Notes under the pieces: generated by a model | Told to the model about the DNA's origin: nothing | The model's database searches: none | The model's input: the letters and a program-made list of their open reading frames with translations, nothing else | In this document: one piece after another, positions 16,004-23,648 of the stretch | Position numbering within the stretch: the stretch's first letter is position 1 | Layout: each line of letters begins with the position of its first letter | Program-made: the position numbers and the translations under genes | Assembly: GCA_004799545.1 (NCBI GenBank) | Contig: SSMU01000020.1 | Span: forward strand, 62,001-126,000 | Direction of reading: 5' to 3' | Length of the DNA stretch: 64,000 nucleotides | DNA from: Phenylobacterium sp. | GTDB taxonomy: Bacteria; Pseudomonadota; Alphaproteobacteria; Caulobacterales; Caulobacteraceae

Positions 16004-16804
16004 CTAGGCCGCCTGCTTGGAGGCCTTGCGCGGATGGAAGAACAGGGCCTGGCCGATCGCCGCCTTCACCGTCTCCGGCTGGAAGGGCTTGGTGATCAGG
16101 AAGGTCGGCTCCGGACGTTCGCCGGTCAGAAGACGCTCGGGGAAGGCGGTGATGAAGATCACCGGCACGTCGAAGCGGGCCAGGATGTCCTTCACCGCGT
16201 CGATCCCCGACGAGCCGTCGGCCAGCTGGATGTCGGCCAGCACCAGGCCCGGCGTCTTCCGCGCGATGGCGTCGACCGCCTCGGTACGGGTGGCGGCGAT
16301 GTCGACCACCTGGTGGCCGAGCTCCTTCACCAGCGCCTCGATGTCGGCGGCGATGACCGGCTCGTCCTCGATGATCAGCACATCGGTGGCGAGCTCGGCG
16401 TCGATCTCGGTCTGGGCGTCGGCGATCAGCCGCTCCACCTCGGAGAAGTCGGCGCCCAGGATCTGGGCCGCCTCCGAGGGGGTGAAGCCTTCGAGGGCGG
16501 TGAGCAGGAACGCCTGGCGCGAGCGCGGCGCGATGCGCATCAGCCGCCGGGTGGTGTCGTCGGCGGCCATGTCGTCGTCGGCCGGGCCCTCGAGCTGGGC
16601 GCCCGAGGAGCACCAGATGGCGTGGAAGACGTGATAGAGGGCGACCCGCGGCGTCAGGCTGGGATCGAGCGTCCGTTCGCCGGCGGCAAGCGCCTCGAGC
16701 GCAACCCGGACGTAGTGATCGCCGGTGGTCTGGTCGCCCGTGAGCGCGCGGGCGTACCGGCGCACGTAAGGCAGATGCGGTGCGAGTCGAGCAAGTAGAC
16801 TCAA
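16004..16804 (-). CDS. phyR: Anti-anti-sigma response regulator PhyR
   Basis: 266-residue two-domain regulator of the alphaproteobacterial general stress response. Residues 1 to about 135 are a degenerate ECF sigma-like domain that mimics EcfG; residues about 140-262 are a receiver with acidic pocket LIIEDEP, phosphoacceptor Asp191 (LVLADIQLADG) and the Lys of LITKPFQPE. On phosphorylation the sigma-like domain binds NepR and frees EcfG. The start is TTG at 16804, decided by a strong GGGAGGGG six bases upstream. Driven by its own EcfG promoter and divergent from nepR-ecfG-phyK. Confidence 0.96.
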   Translation of the reverse strand: MSLLARLAPHLPYVRRYARALTGDQTTGDHYVRVALEALAAGERTLDPSLTPRVALYHVFHAIWCSSGAQLEGPADDDMAADDTTRRLMRIAPRSRQAFLLTALEGFTPSEAAQILGADFSEVERLIADAQTEIDAELATDVLIIEDEPVIAADIEALVKELGHQVVDIAATRTEAVDAIARKTPGLVLADIQLADGSSGIDAVKDILARFDVPVIFITAFPERLLTGERPEPTFLITKPFQPETVKAAIGQALFFHPRKASKQAA

Positions 16805-16882
16805 GGGTGACCCCTCCCTGATAAGCTAGCGTAGCGGCCACGCGGAAGGGTCTCCCCAACCACGGCCCCATGATGGCTGAAA

Positions 16883-16907
16883 AACGTCACCGGCGGGAAC
16901 TTGTTCC
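16883..16907 (-). promoter_or_regulatory. EcfG-type promoter (minus) for phyR
   Basis: GGAAC (16907-16903), 16-base spacer, CGTT (16886-16883) on the minus strand. The -35 element is half of the dyad GGGAAC-TT-GTTCCC at 16895-16908. Confidence 0.88.
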
Positions 16908-16947
16908 CTTGGCTCGTAGTTTTTCGCATCTTGTTCGTCCATCTGCG

Positions 16948-16972
16948 GGAACTTGGCGCGGAGCCGGACGTT
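16948..16972 (+). promoter_or_regulatory. EcfG-type promoter for nepR-ecfG-phyK
   Basis: GGAAC (16948-16952), 16-base spacer, CGTT (16969-16972). It creates positive autoregulation of the sigma factor operon. The expected RNA start is about 16979, which excludes NepR starts upstream of it. Confidence 0.88.
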
Positions 16973-17030
16973 GAGCGACAACGAGAATACAAAGAGGGGG
17001 CGGCCGCCGCGAGAGCGGCACGCCGACGAG

Positions 17031-17219
17031 ATGATAGAACAGCGTCCTCCCGGCGAACGGCGCAAGTCGTCCGCGGCACTCGATGAAGCCCGCCTGCGCC
17101 AGCAGGCGATTGGCGTGCGCCTGCGTCAGATGTTCGACCAGGTGGTCAACGAAGACGTGCCCGACGAATTCCTCGACATCCTGCGCAAGGCCGACAGCCG
17201 CTCTTCGGAGAAGAGCTGA
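17031..17219 (+). CDS. nepR: Anti-sigma factor NepR
   Basis: 62-residue anti-sigma factor with the conserved core RQQAIGVRLRQMFDQVVNED and VPDEFLDILRKAD, which forms the two helices that wrap EcfG or PhyR. I chose the ATG at 17031 because the in-frame TTG at 16953 lies upstream of the predicted transcription start, and 62 residues matches the family. The stop overlaps the ATG of ecfG (TGATG), coupling anti-sigma and sigma synthesis. Confidence 0.92.
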   Translation: MIEQRPPGERRKSSAALDEARLRQQAIGVRLRQMFDQVVNEDVPDEFLDILRKADSRSSEKS

Positions 17220-17833
17220 TGGCTGACGACATCCAGGCAAGGCCGGCTCGGCCCAAGCCTTCCGCAGCCGATGACGAGGCTTTCAAGCGCGAGCTTGTGC
17301 AGCTGATCCCGCATCTGCGCGCCTTCGCCCGCACCCTGTGCGGCGATCCGGCCGCCGCCGACGACCTGGCGCAGGACGCCATGATGAAGGCCTGGGACGC
17401 GCGCGCCAGCTTCCAGATGGGCACCAACATGAAGGCCTGGACCTTCATGATCCTGCGCAACCAGTTCTATTCGGAGAAGCGCCGCTCGTGGCGGCAGAGC
17501 CAGCTCGACCAGGAAGCGGCGGAACGCACCTTGGTGGCGGTGGACGATCCGGAGGCCCCGGTGGCGCTGGACGAGCTTCGCCAGGGGCTGGGCATGTTGC
17601 CCCCCGAACAGCGCGAAGCGCTCATCCTGGTGGGCGCCGGCGGCTTCGCCTACGAGGAAGCGGCCGACATCTGCGGCTGCGCCGTCGGCACGGTGAAGAG
17701 CCGTGTCAGCCGCGCGAGGCGCGCGCTGCACGCCATCCTGGAAGGCGGAGCTTACGACCGCGACGGAGAGCCGGCGAGCGAGGCTATGCGCTCTATCCTC
17801 GCCGATGCTGAGCGTCTAAGCACCGCCCGTTAG
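17219..17833 (+). CDS. ecfG: General stress ECF sigma factor EcfG (SigT)
   Basis: 204-residue group ECF15-type sigma factor. Region 2 spans about residues 25-90 (ADDLAQDAMMKAWDARASF and MKAWTFMILRNQFYSEKRR, which reads the -10); region 4 spans about 130-185 (LPPEQREALILVGAGGFAYEEAADICGCAVGTVKSR, which reads GGAAC). It is held by NepR until PhyR is phosphorylated. The many GGAAC-N16-CGTT sites of this window are its expected targets. Confidence 0.96.
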   Translation: MADDIQARPARPKPSAADDEAFKRELVQLIPHLRAFARTLCGDPAAADDLAQDAMMKAWDARASFQMGTNMKAWTFMILRNQFYSEKRRSWRQSQLDQEAAERTLVAVDDPEAPVALDELRQGLGMLPPEQREALILVGAGGFAYEEAADICGCAVGTVKSRVSRARRALHAILEGGAYDRDGEPASEAMRSILADAERLSTAR

Positions 17834-17851
17834 GGACGGATAGCGTAACCC

Positions 17852-19573
17852 ATGGCCGCTCTGCCCTGGGCATCCTTCAGCACGATCCGGGTCCGCCTGA
17901 CCGCGGCGCTCGCGGCCGCGCTGCTGCCGGTGCTCCTCCTCGGCATCCTTCAATCGGCGATCGGCTTCAACCGGGAGCGGGTGAACCTGCGCCGCGACCT
18001 GGGCTTCGCCGCCGAGCGCAGCGCGGCCACCGCACGGGCGCGCATGGAAGCCGCCGACATCCTGCTGCAGACCCTGGCTCCCGGCTCGGTAGGGTTCCAG
18101 TGCGCCCAGCGCCTCGCCGAGGTCACCCAGCGGATCCCCGGCTACGCCAACCTGATCCGCTTCGACAGCCGCGGCCGGGTGGCCTGCGCCGCCGGCGACG
18201 TGCCGGCCGACGAGCAGCGGGCCATCCGTCCCTGGTTCCAGGCGCTGTCCGGCGGCCAGCCGCTGGTGGTCAGCCGCGATCCCGGCTCGCCCTACGCCCA
18301 GGAGCCGGCGGTGCTGGCGGCGGTGCGCGCCAACGCCCCCGACGGCCGCTTCGACGGCGCCTTCGTGGCGGTGATCCGGCTGGAGAGCCTGGAGCCCTCG
18401 GCCACCGACCCCATCCTGCCGGCCCATTCCGAGGTCGCCCTGGCCGACGCGGCGGGCCGCTACATTACCCTCACCGATCCCAAGGCCTTCACCAAGCTTC
18501 CCGCCGACTGGCGCGAGAAGACCCGCAGCCAGGGCTCCGACGTCTGGTACGACCGCGACGCGACCGGCCAGCGCCGGGTGTTCTCCGCCGCCCCGGTGGT
18601 CGGCGAAGCGGTCTATGTGGTGCTCTCGGCGCGCTCGCCGGGCCTGCTCTCCTGGGCCTGGCTCAACCCGCTCTCCGGCATCGTCTTCCCGCTGCTGACC
18701 TTCGTCCTGGCGCTGGTGGCGGTGCTGGCGGTGACCGAGCAGGTGGTGATCCGCTGGATCGCCTATCTGCAGCGCATCGCCGCCCTCTATGCGCGCGGCC
18801 GGCTCAGCGTGCGGCCCGTGCAGGCCGACCAGATGCCGCCGGAGATCCGTGAGCTCGCCGAGACGCTGGAGGACATGGCCGACGCCATCGTCGGCCGCGA
18901 CGCCTCGCTCCGGGACTCGCTCGCCCAGAAGGACGCGCTGATGCGCGAGATCCACCACCGGGTGAAGAACAACCTGCAGGTCATCTCGTCCTTGCTGAAC
19001 ATGCAGCAGCGCTCGCTGACCGACCCGGCGGCGCGGGCGGCGATGTCCGACACCCGCCAGCGGATCACCGCGCTGGCCCTGATCTACCGCGCGCTCTACC
19101 AGGGCCCCGACCTCAAGCGCGTGGACCTGCGCCCGTTCCTGGAGGAGCTGACCGCCCAGCTGATCACCGGCGAGATGTTGCATGGGCCCGGCGTGCAGAC
19201 CAACCTGGCGGTCGACGCCCTGGTCATCGACCCGGACCGGCTGGCGCCTCTCGCCCTGTTCGCCGTGGAAGCGATCACCAACGCCCAGAAGCACGCCTTC
19301 CACGAACGCGGCGGGGTGCTGACGGTCAGCTTCCGGGTGCGCGGCGAGGAAGCCGAGCTGGAGATCAGCGACGACGGCCAGGCGAGCGACGACGCCCTGG
19401 CCTCCTCAGGCGTCGGGCGCACCCTGATGACCGCCTTCGCCCGCCAGCTGCGCGGCCGCACGGAGCTGGTGCGCAACGCCACCGGCGGGGTCACCGCCCG
19501 GCTGATCTTCCCCAATCCCGGCGAACAGCCGGAGCGTCCCGATGCGAAAGATGGGAACCAGGCTGCAGCGTAG
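17852..19573 (+). CDS. phyK: PhyK-type membrane sensor histidine kinase (HisKA_2)
   Basis: 573-residue kinase. One N-terminal helix (about residues 13-36), a periplasmic sensor region of about 230 residues, a second helix (about 272-292), a HAMP-like linker, then a HisKA_2 domain with phosphoacceptor His369 (REIHHRVKNNLQVISSLL) and an ATPase domain (VEAITNAQKHAF as N-box, SDDGQA, GVGRTLM). The HRxxN family and its place directly downstream of ecfG identify it as the probable kinase for PhyR. The last codons contain the promoter of the next gene. Confidence 0.9.
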   Translation: MAALPWASFSTIRVRLTAALAAALLPVLLLGILQSAIGFNRERVNLRRDLGFAAERSAATARARMEAADILLQTLAPGSVGFQCAQRLAEVTQRIPGYANLIRFDSRGRVACAAGDVPADEQRAIRPWFQALSGGQPLVVSRDPGSPYAQEPAVLAAVRANAPDGRFDGAFVAVIRLESLEPSATDPILPAHSEVALADAAGRYITLTDPKAFTKLPADWREKTRSQGSDVWYDRDATGQRRVFSAAPVVGEAVYVVLSARSPGLLSWAWLNPLSGIVFPLLTFVLALVAVLAVTEQVVIRWIAYLQRIAALYARGRLSVRPVQADQMPPEIRELAETLEDMADAIVGRDASLRDSLAQKDALMREIHHRVKNNLQVISSLLNMQQRSLTDPAARAAMSDTRQRITALALIYRALYQGPDLKRVDLRPFLEELTAQLITGEMLHGPGVQTNLAVDALVIDPDRLAPLALFAVEAITNAQKHAFHERGGVLTVSFRVRGEEAELEISDDGQASDDALASSGVGRTLMTAFARQLRGRTELVRNATGGVTARLIFPNPGEQPERPDAKDGNQAAA

Positions 19574-19578
19574 GCGTT
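19554..19578 (+). promoter_or_regulatory. EcfG-type promoter for entericidin-like gene
   Basis: GGAAC (19554-19558), 16-base spacer, CGTT (19575-19578). The -35 lies inside the phyK coding end and the -10 just after its stop. Confidence 0.85.
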
Positions 19579-19616
19579 GGGCACATGCGAATTCGCAAAA
19601 ACTCCGGAGATATTCA

Positions 19617-19754
19617 ATGCGCAAACTAGTGGTTTTGGCGGCGCTTGCCGCCAGCTTGGCCGTGGCCGCCTGCAACACCGTGCAAGGCGCCGGCAAGGAC
19701 GTCTCGGCGGCCGGTCACGCCGTGTCGGACACCGCTGCGGACGCGAAGCACTAG
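19617..19754 (+). CDS. Entericidin-like small lipoprotein
   Basis: 45-residue lipoprotein: signal peptide with lipobox AVAAC (Cys18), then NTVQGAGKDVSAAGHAVSD, the entericidin A/B signature. These proteins sit in the membrane and are typically stress-induced; in enterobacteria they act as a toxin-antidote pair, but single copies in alphaproteobacteria have no proven role. The ATG at 19617 is preferred to an upstream in-frame codon in phyK. Confidence 0.85.
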   Translation: MRKLVVLAALAASLAVAACNTVQGAGKDVSAAGHAVSDTAADAKH

Positions 19755-19779
19755 GCCTGACGGCCTAACTGCAGGTGAG

Positions 19780-19803
19780 GCCCCGTCGCGCGAGCGGCGG
19801 GGC
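19780..19803 (+). terminator. Hairpin after entericidin-like gene
   Basis: 10-base arms (19780-19789 and 19794-19803, one G-U pair) with a 4-base loop, followed by TTCGTCG. A smaller TAGGCC/GGCCTA dyad precedes it. Confidence 0.7.
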
Positions 19804-19830
19804 TTCGTCGTATCCGGAGCGCAATTCGCT

Positions 19831-20628
19831 CTAGGCCGCCGCCGCGGTTTCCATAGGGATCGGCGCGAACACGCCGGGCCGGCCCTCGACGGGCGCGAAG
19901 CCCGGGGCCGTCTCGTCCAGGCCCAGCACCAGCTGGCCGCCCGGCCTGAGCGCCTGGCTGAGATGGCCGAGGACCCGATCGCGCGCCGGCTCCAGGAGCG
20001 AGCCCAGCACGTATCGGCAGAGGATCACGTCGAAGGCGCCGGCCCCGGCGGGCACCTCCAGGAGGTTCATCCGCCGCCAGCGGACCCGGCGGCGCAGCCC
20101 CGGCGCCAGCAGGAAGGCCTCGTCGCTGTTGGCGAAGTGACGGACCAGGCGGCGGGCCGAGAGGCCGCGCTGCACCTCGATCGCGCCGTAGAGCCCGCTC
20201 TTGGCCCGCTCCAGCGCGCGCTCGCCGAGGTCGGAGGCGAACAACTCCACCCCGTCGAGGCGGCGTTCCTCCAGCAGCATGGCGAGGGAGTGGACCTCCT
20301 GGCCGGTCCCGCAGGCCGCGCTCCAGATCCTGAGCGGCGCGCCGCCGACGGGGCGGCCCATCAGGTCCCGGGCGAGGGCGTCGAACACTTGCGGGTCGCG
20401 GAAGAAGGCGGTCCCCGAAGGGGCCATGGCCTCGACCACCGCCCACACCAGGCGTTCCTCGCCGCGCTCGCGCACCACGCGGACCAGCTCCGAGGTGGAC
20501 CCGAAGCCCTCCCGCCGGGCGACCAGCCCTAGACGGCCCTCCAGCAGATAGCCGCCTTCGGTTTCGACATTCAGGCCGGCGCGGGCGGCGCATAGCGCCG
20601 CCACATAGTCGCGCTCGCGCTGGATCAT
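19831..20628 (-). CDS. cheR: CheR-type protein-glutamate methyltransferase
   Basis: 265-residue SAM-dependent methyltransferase of the CheR family. The helical N-terminal domain is followed by the SAM-binding fold: FFRDPQVFDAL, IWSAACGTGQEVHSLAM (SAM loop, about residues 101-117), LFASDLGERALERA and FDVILCRYVLG. It would methylate chemoreceptor glutamates. The start overlaps the stop of the CheY-like gene (ATGA). No other che genes are in view, so a function outside classical chemotaxis is possible. Confidence 0.9.
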   Translation of the reverse strand: MIQRERDYVAALCAARAGLNVETEGGYLLEGRLGLVARREGFGSTSELVRVVRERGEERLVWAVVEAMAPSGTAFFRDPQVFDALARDLMGRPVGGAPLRIWSAACGTGQEVHSLAMLLEERRLDGVELFASDLGERALERAKSGLYGAIEVQRGLSARRLVRHFANSDEAFLLAPGLRRRVRWRRMNLLEVPAGAGAFDVILCRYVLGSLLEPARDRVLGHLSQALRPGGQLVLGLDETAPGFAPVEGRPGVFAPIPMETAAAA

Positions 20629-20990
20629 GCGACCCCCGCGGCGGCGAGCTTGCCGACCACGATGTCGGCGTCGAAGGGCTTCATGATGAATTCGTCGGCG
20701 CCGGCGTCCAGGACCTCGCGGATGCGCGCCAGCTCGGTCTCGCTCGAGCAGAAGATCACCTTGGGGTCCGCGCCGCCCGGTTCGAGCCGCAGTTGCTTCA
20801 GGAACTCCGGCCCGTTCATCACCGGCATGTGCCAGTCCAGGAGGATGGCCTGGGGCATGGCCGCGCGGCAGAAATCGAGCGCGTCGGCGCCGTCGCCGGC
20901 CTCGGCCACCACGAAGCCCAGGTCCTCAAGGATGCGGCGCGCGACCTTGCGAATCACGCGGCTGTCATCGACCACAAGACAGGTCTTCAA
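20625..20990 (-). CDS. CheY-like single-domain response regulator
   Basis: 121-residue receiver. Acidic pocket VVDDSRV (Asp8, Asp9), phosphoacceptor Asp52 (AILLDWHMPVMNG) and the Lys of FIMKPFDAD. The start is TTG at 20990, preceded by GGAGGAG at good spacing; the longer in-frame extension has no receiver similarity. Coupled to cheR by a 4-base overlap and downstream of chpT on the same strand. The WHMP sequence after the phosphoacceptor is as in other stand-alone alphaproteobacterial receivers. Confidence 0.88.
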   Translation of the reverse strand: MKTCLVVDDSRVIRKVARRILEDLGFVVAEAGDGADALDFCRAAMPQAILLDWHMPVMNGPEFLKQLRLEPGGADPKVIFCSSETELARIREVLDAGADEFIMKPFDADIVVGKLAAAGVA

Positions 20991-21124
20991 AAGGACGCTC
21001 CTCCACCACCCCGTTTTCGCGCAAAGATGGTTAAGGAGGCGTAGCGCGCGCGCCACGCGCAGGGGGCGAAACTAAACTTTTGACGCGTGGGGGACGGCGC
21101 TTCCGGCGCGCCGAGCGTGATCGC

Positions 21125-21805
21125 CTACAGCGGGACGGTCGCGGCGAACGTCACGCGCTCCTCGCCCATCTCGGCGGACACCCGGCCGCCGACGTCCTGC
21201 AGCAGCAGATGGACATAGTAGGCCTGCACCCAGTGGCCGTGCAGGCCGTCGCCCAGCGGCTCGCCGCCCAGGCCGCGCAGCACCTCGGGCCGCACGCGGG
21301 CCCGGGGCCCCGTCGCCTCGCAGGCGATGGTCAAGGCGCCGGTCTCCTCGACCGCACGGATGCGGGCGACGCCGCCGGTCGGCAGGGCCGCGCCGGTCAT
21401 CTGGGCGATGTTGAGCAGGGCGCGGGCCGCGGGCTTGTTCATCGCCGCCGGCTCGGTCTCCCAGGCCAGTTCGGCGCGCATGTGGCCGAAGACGCCCTGC
21501 GTCAATTTCTCCAGCTCGCGCACGTCGAAGGTCTCGGCCGAGGCCGAGGCGCCGAACGCCACCCGGGAAAAGGCCAGGAGGTCGGTGAGCTTGCGCGCCG
21601 AGGCGCTGATCAGCGACATCGCCTCCTCGCGCATGTCCTGGGCGGAGGGGTCTTCCAGCAGGTCCAGGCCCGAGACGATGGCGCTCGCAGGGCTGATGAA
21701 GTCGTGGCACATCCGCGCCGCGAGATAGGCCGCCATCTCGGCGGGCCGCACCGGCGGGGCGCCCGCGGGCGCTGGACGATCGGTGTAGGCCGGCAGGTCA
21801 CTCAT
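21125..21805 (-). CDS. chpT: Histidine phosphotransferase ChpT
   Basis: 226-residue phosphotransferase that relays phosphate from CckA to CtrA and CpdR in the Caulobacter cell-cycle circuit. The dimerisation helix bears His34 in ARMCHDFISPASAIVSGLDL, the ChpT signature. The C-terminal part is a degenerate ATPase-like fold that does not bind ATP in known relatives. It lies upstream of the CheY-like/cheR pair with about 130 bases between, so common transcription is possible. Essential in Caulobacter; presumably so here. Confidence 0.9.
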   Translation of the reverse strand: MSDLPAYTDRPAPAGAPPVRPAEMAAYLAARMCHDFISPASAIVSGLDLLEDPSAQDMREEAMSLISASARKLTDLLAFSRVAFGASASAETFDVRELEKLTQGVFGHMRAELAWETEPAAMNKPAARALLNIAQMTGAALPTGGVARIRAVEETGALTIACEATGPRARVRPEVLRGLGGEPLGDGLHGHWVQAYYVHLLLQDVGGRVSAEMGEERVTFAATVPL

Positions 21806-21900
21806 GGCTGCGGACCTTGGGGTGATTTGAGCCTTTGGAAAACGCCTAGGCGCCCATAGAGAGAGCCCCTGCCGATCCGGCGAGGACCTAGGGCTTATCG

Positions 21901-22659
21901 ATGAACGACATTGGGGCCGAGCTGGCCGAGATCTGCGAGGCGGCGGCGCGGCTGATCCTGCCGCTCTGGCGCTCGGGGCTGGCGGTGACCCACAAGGCCG
22001 ACGAGAGCCCGGTGACCGAGGCCGACCAGCGCGGCGAGGCGCTGATCCTCGAGGCGCTGCGCAAGCGTTTCCCCGACGTCCCGATCATCTCCGAGGAGGA
22101 CGCCTCGGAATTCGGCACGCCGGACGCCATCGGACCCCGGTTCTTCCTGGTCGACCCGCTGGACGGCACCAAGGCCTTCGTGCGCGGCGATCCGAACTTC
22201 ACGGTCAACATCGGGCTGATCGAGGACGGCCGGCCGGTGGCCGGGGCCGTCGCCGCCCCGCCCAGCGCGGAAACCTGGTTCACCTCCGGCGATCACTGCC
22301 TGAAGCGGGTGAACGGCGGCGCGGCGGCGCAGGTGCGCGCGCGGACCTGGCCGGCCGGCGAGGCGGTGGCCCTGCTCAGCCACACCATGAAGGAGGAGAC
22401 CATCCAGGCGCTCGCCGCCCAGTATGGCTTCGACAAGCGCGAGGCGATGGATTCGTCGATCAAGCTCTGCCGCATCGCCGAGGGCGCGGCCGACATCTAT
22501 CCCCGGCACGGGCCGACCATGGAATGGGACATCGCCGCGGGCCATGCGGTGCTGGCGGCGGCCGGCGGTCGGCTGAGCACGCCCGAGGGCGAGCCCTTCG
22601 TCTACGGCAAGGCGCAGGACGGCTTCCGCAACGGCTGGTTCGTGGCGCGCGGGGCTTAG
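21901..22659 (+). CDS. cysQ: 3'(2'),5'-bisphosphate nucleotidase CysQ
   Basis: 252-residue inositol-monophosphatase-fold enzyme that removes the 3' phosphate of PAP, a by-product of sulfate assimilation. Metal-binding motifs are clear: ISEEDAS (residues about 63-69), VDPLDGTKAFVRG (about 82-94), and the C-terminal MEWDIAAGHAVLAAAGG. The serial order and the DESPVTEADQRGE segment match CysQ better than SuhB. Divergent from chpT. Confidence 0.9.
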   Translation: MNDIGAELAEICEAAARLILPLWRSGLAVTHKADESPVTEADQRGEALILEALRKRFPDVPIISEEDASEFGTPDAIGPRFFLVDPLDGTKAFVRGDPNFTVNIGLIEDGRPVAGAVAAPPSAETWFTSGDHCLKRVNGGAAAQVRARTWPAGEAVALLSHTMKEETIQALAAQYGFDKREAMDSSIKLCRIAEGAADIYPRHGPTMEWDIAAGHAVLAAAGGRLSTPEGEPFVYGKAQDGFRNGWFVARGA

Positions 22660-22676
22660 GCCCCGGACGACCTCGG

Positions 22677-22862
22677 CTAGATGTGCTTGGGCAGGTTCCA
22701 GTCGGCGGAGGCGGGGCCGGAGGTCTCGGACGCCTGCACGTCGTCGCCCTTGGCGAAGGCGACGCCCGGATGACCGAGCGCCAGATAGCCGAGGAAACCG
22801 CTGACGAAGGCGACGACCGCCAGCCAGGCGAAGGGTTTCAGGATGGCGAAGGCGCCGGTCAT
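22677..22862 (-). CDS. Small membrane protein, unrecognised
   Basis: 61-residue protein starting at the ATG at 22862. One hydrophobic helix at about residues 8-28 (LKPFAWLAVVAFVSGFLGYLAL), followed by a short polar tail. No recognised family. It is convergent with cysQ (17 bases apart) and points away from piuC. The frame has ordinary GC-rich third positions; the call is moderate because of size. Confidence 0.5.
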   Translation of the reverse strand: MTGAFAILKPFAWLAVVAFVSGFLGYLALGHPGVAFAKGDDVQASETSGPASADWNLPKHI

Positions 22863-22968
22863 GGCGGCGGTTCCTTGAAGGACGAGTCGGAAGCGGAACA
22901 CCAAACCCGCGGTCCGGTTGCGCCAAGGGGTTCAAATAGGAGCGGTTTTCCGACTCCGAGGCCCCCGA

Positions 22969-23646
22969 TCAGACCTCCGACCACATCCTGAGGAGATTGT
23001 TGTAGAGGCCGGTGAGGCTGACCAGCTGCGGATCGGCCTGGCCGACCTTGATGGTGAGCGCCTGGATCGCCTCGTCGAGGGTCCACAGGAGGCCCCGCTG
23101 GGCGTCGGAGCGGATCATCGACTGCGCCCAGAAGAAGGCCGCCCAGCGCGACCCGCGGGTGATCGGCGCCACCCGGTGCAGGCTGGAGGCCGGATAGAGC
23201 ACCAGGTCGCCGGCCGCGAGCTTCACGGCGTGTTCGCCAAAGGTGTCCTCGACGATCAGCTCACCGCCGTCGTAGTCGGCCGGATCGGTGAGGAACAGGG
23301 TGGCCGCCAGGTCGGTCCGGAACCGCACCGGCCCGGCGAAGCGGATGGCGTTGTCCACATGGGTGTCGAAGGCCATGCCCGCGTCGTAGCGGTTGAACAG
23401 CGGCGGGAAGACCCGGAGCGGCAGGGCGGCCGAGACGAAGGCCGGGTTGCGGCCGAGCGCGGCCAGGATCATCTCGCCGAGTTCGCGGGCGGCCGGCGCA
23501 TCCTCCGGGAGCTGCAGGTTGCGCTTGGCCCGCGCCGACTGCTCGCCGGCCGTGACCCGGCCGTCCACCCAGGTTTCCGCGGCAAGCCGTTCGCGGCAGA
23601 GGGCGACCTGGTCCGGGCGCAGCAGGGTCTCGACAGTCAGCAGCAC
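22969..23646 (-). CDS. piuC: PKHD-type Fe(II)/2-oxoglutarate hydroxylase PiuC
   Basis: 225-residue PiuC/YbiX-type oxygenase. The iron-binding HxD is in FDTHVDNAIRF and the distal His in SSLHRVAPITRG, with the Arg for 2-oxoglutarate. Relatives are co-expressed with siderophore receptors and may modify imported ferric siderophores. The start is GTG at 23646, only three bases after the stop of the TonB receptor, so the pair is one operon and probably iron-regulated. Confidence 0.9.
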   Translation of the reverse strand: MLLTVETLLRPDQVALCRERLAAETWVDGRVTAGEQSARAKRNLQLPEDAPAARELGEMILAALGRNPAFVSAALPLRVFPPLFNRYDAGMAFDTHVDNAIRFAGPVRFRTDLAATLFLTDPADYDGGELIVEDTFGEHAVKLAAGDLVLYPASSLHRVAPITRGSRWAAFFWAQSMIRSDAQRGLLWTLDEAIQALTIKVGQADPQLVSLTGLYNNLLRMWSEV

Positions 23647-23648
23647 GG

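Noticed and set aside
16953..17030. 26-codon N-terminal extension of NepR from a TTG
   Set aside because: It overlaps the EcfG -10 element, so it lies upstream of the transcription start.
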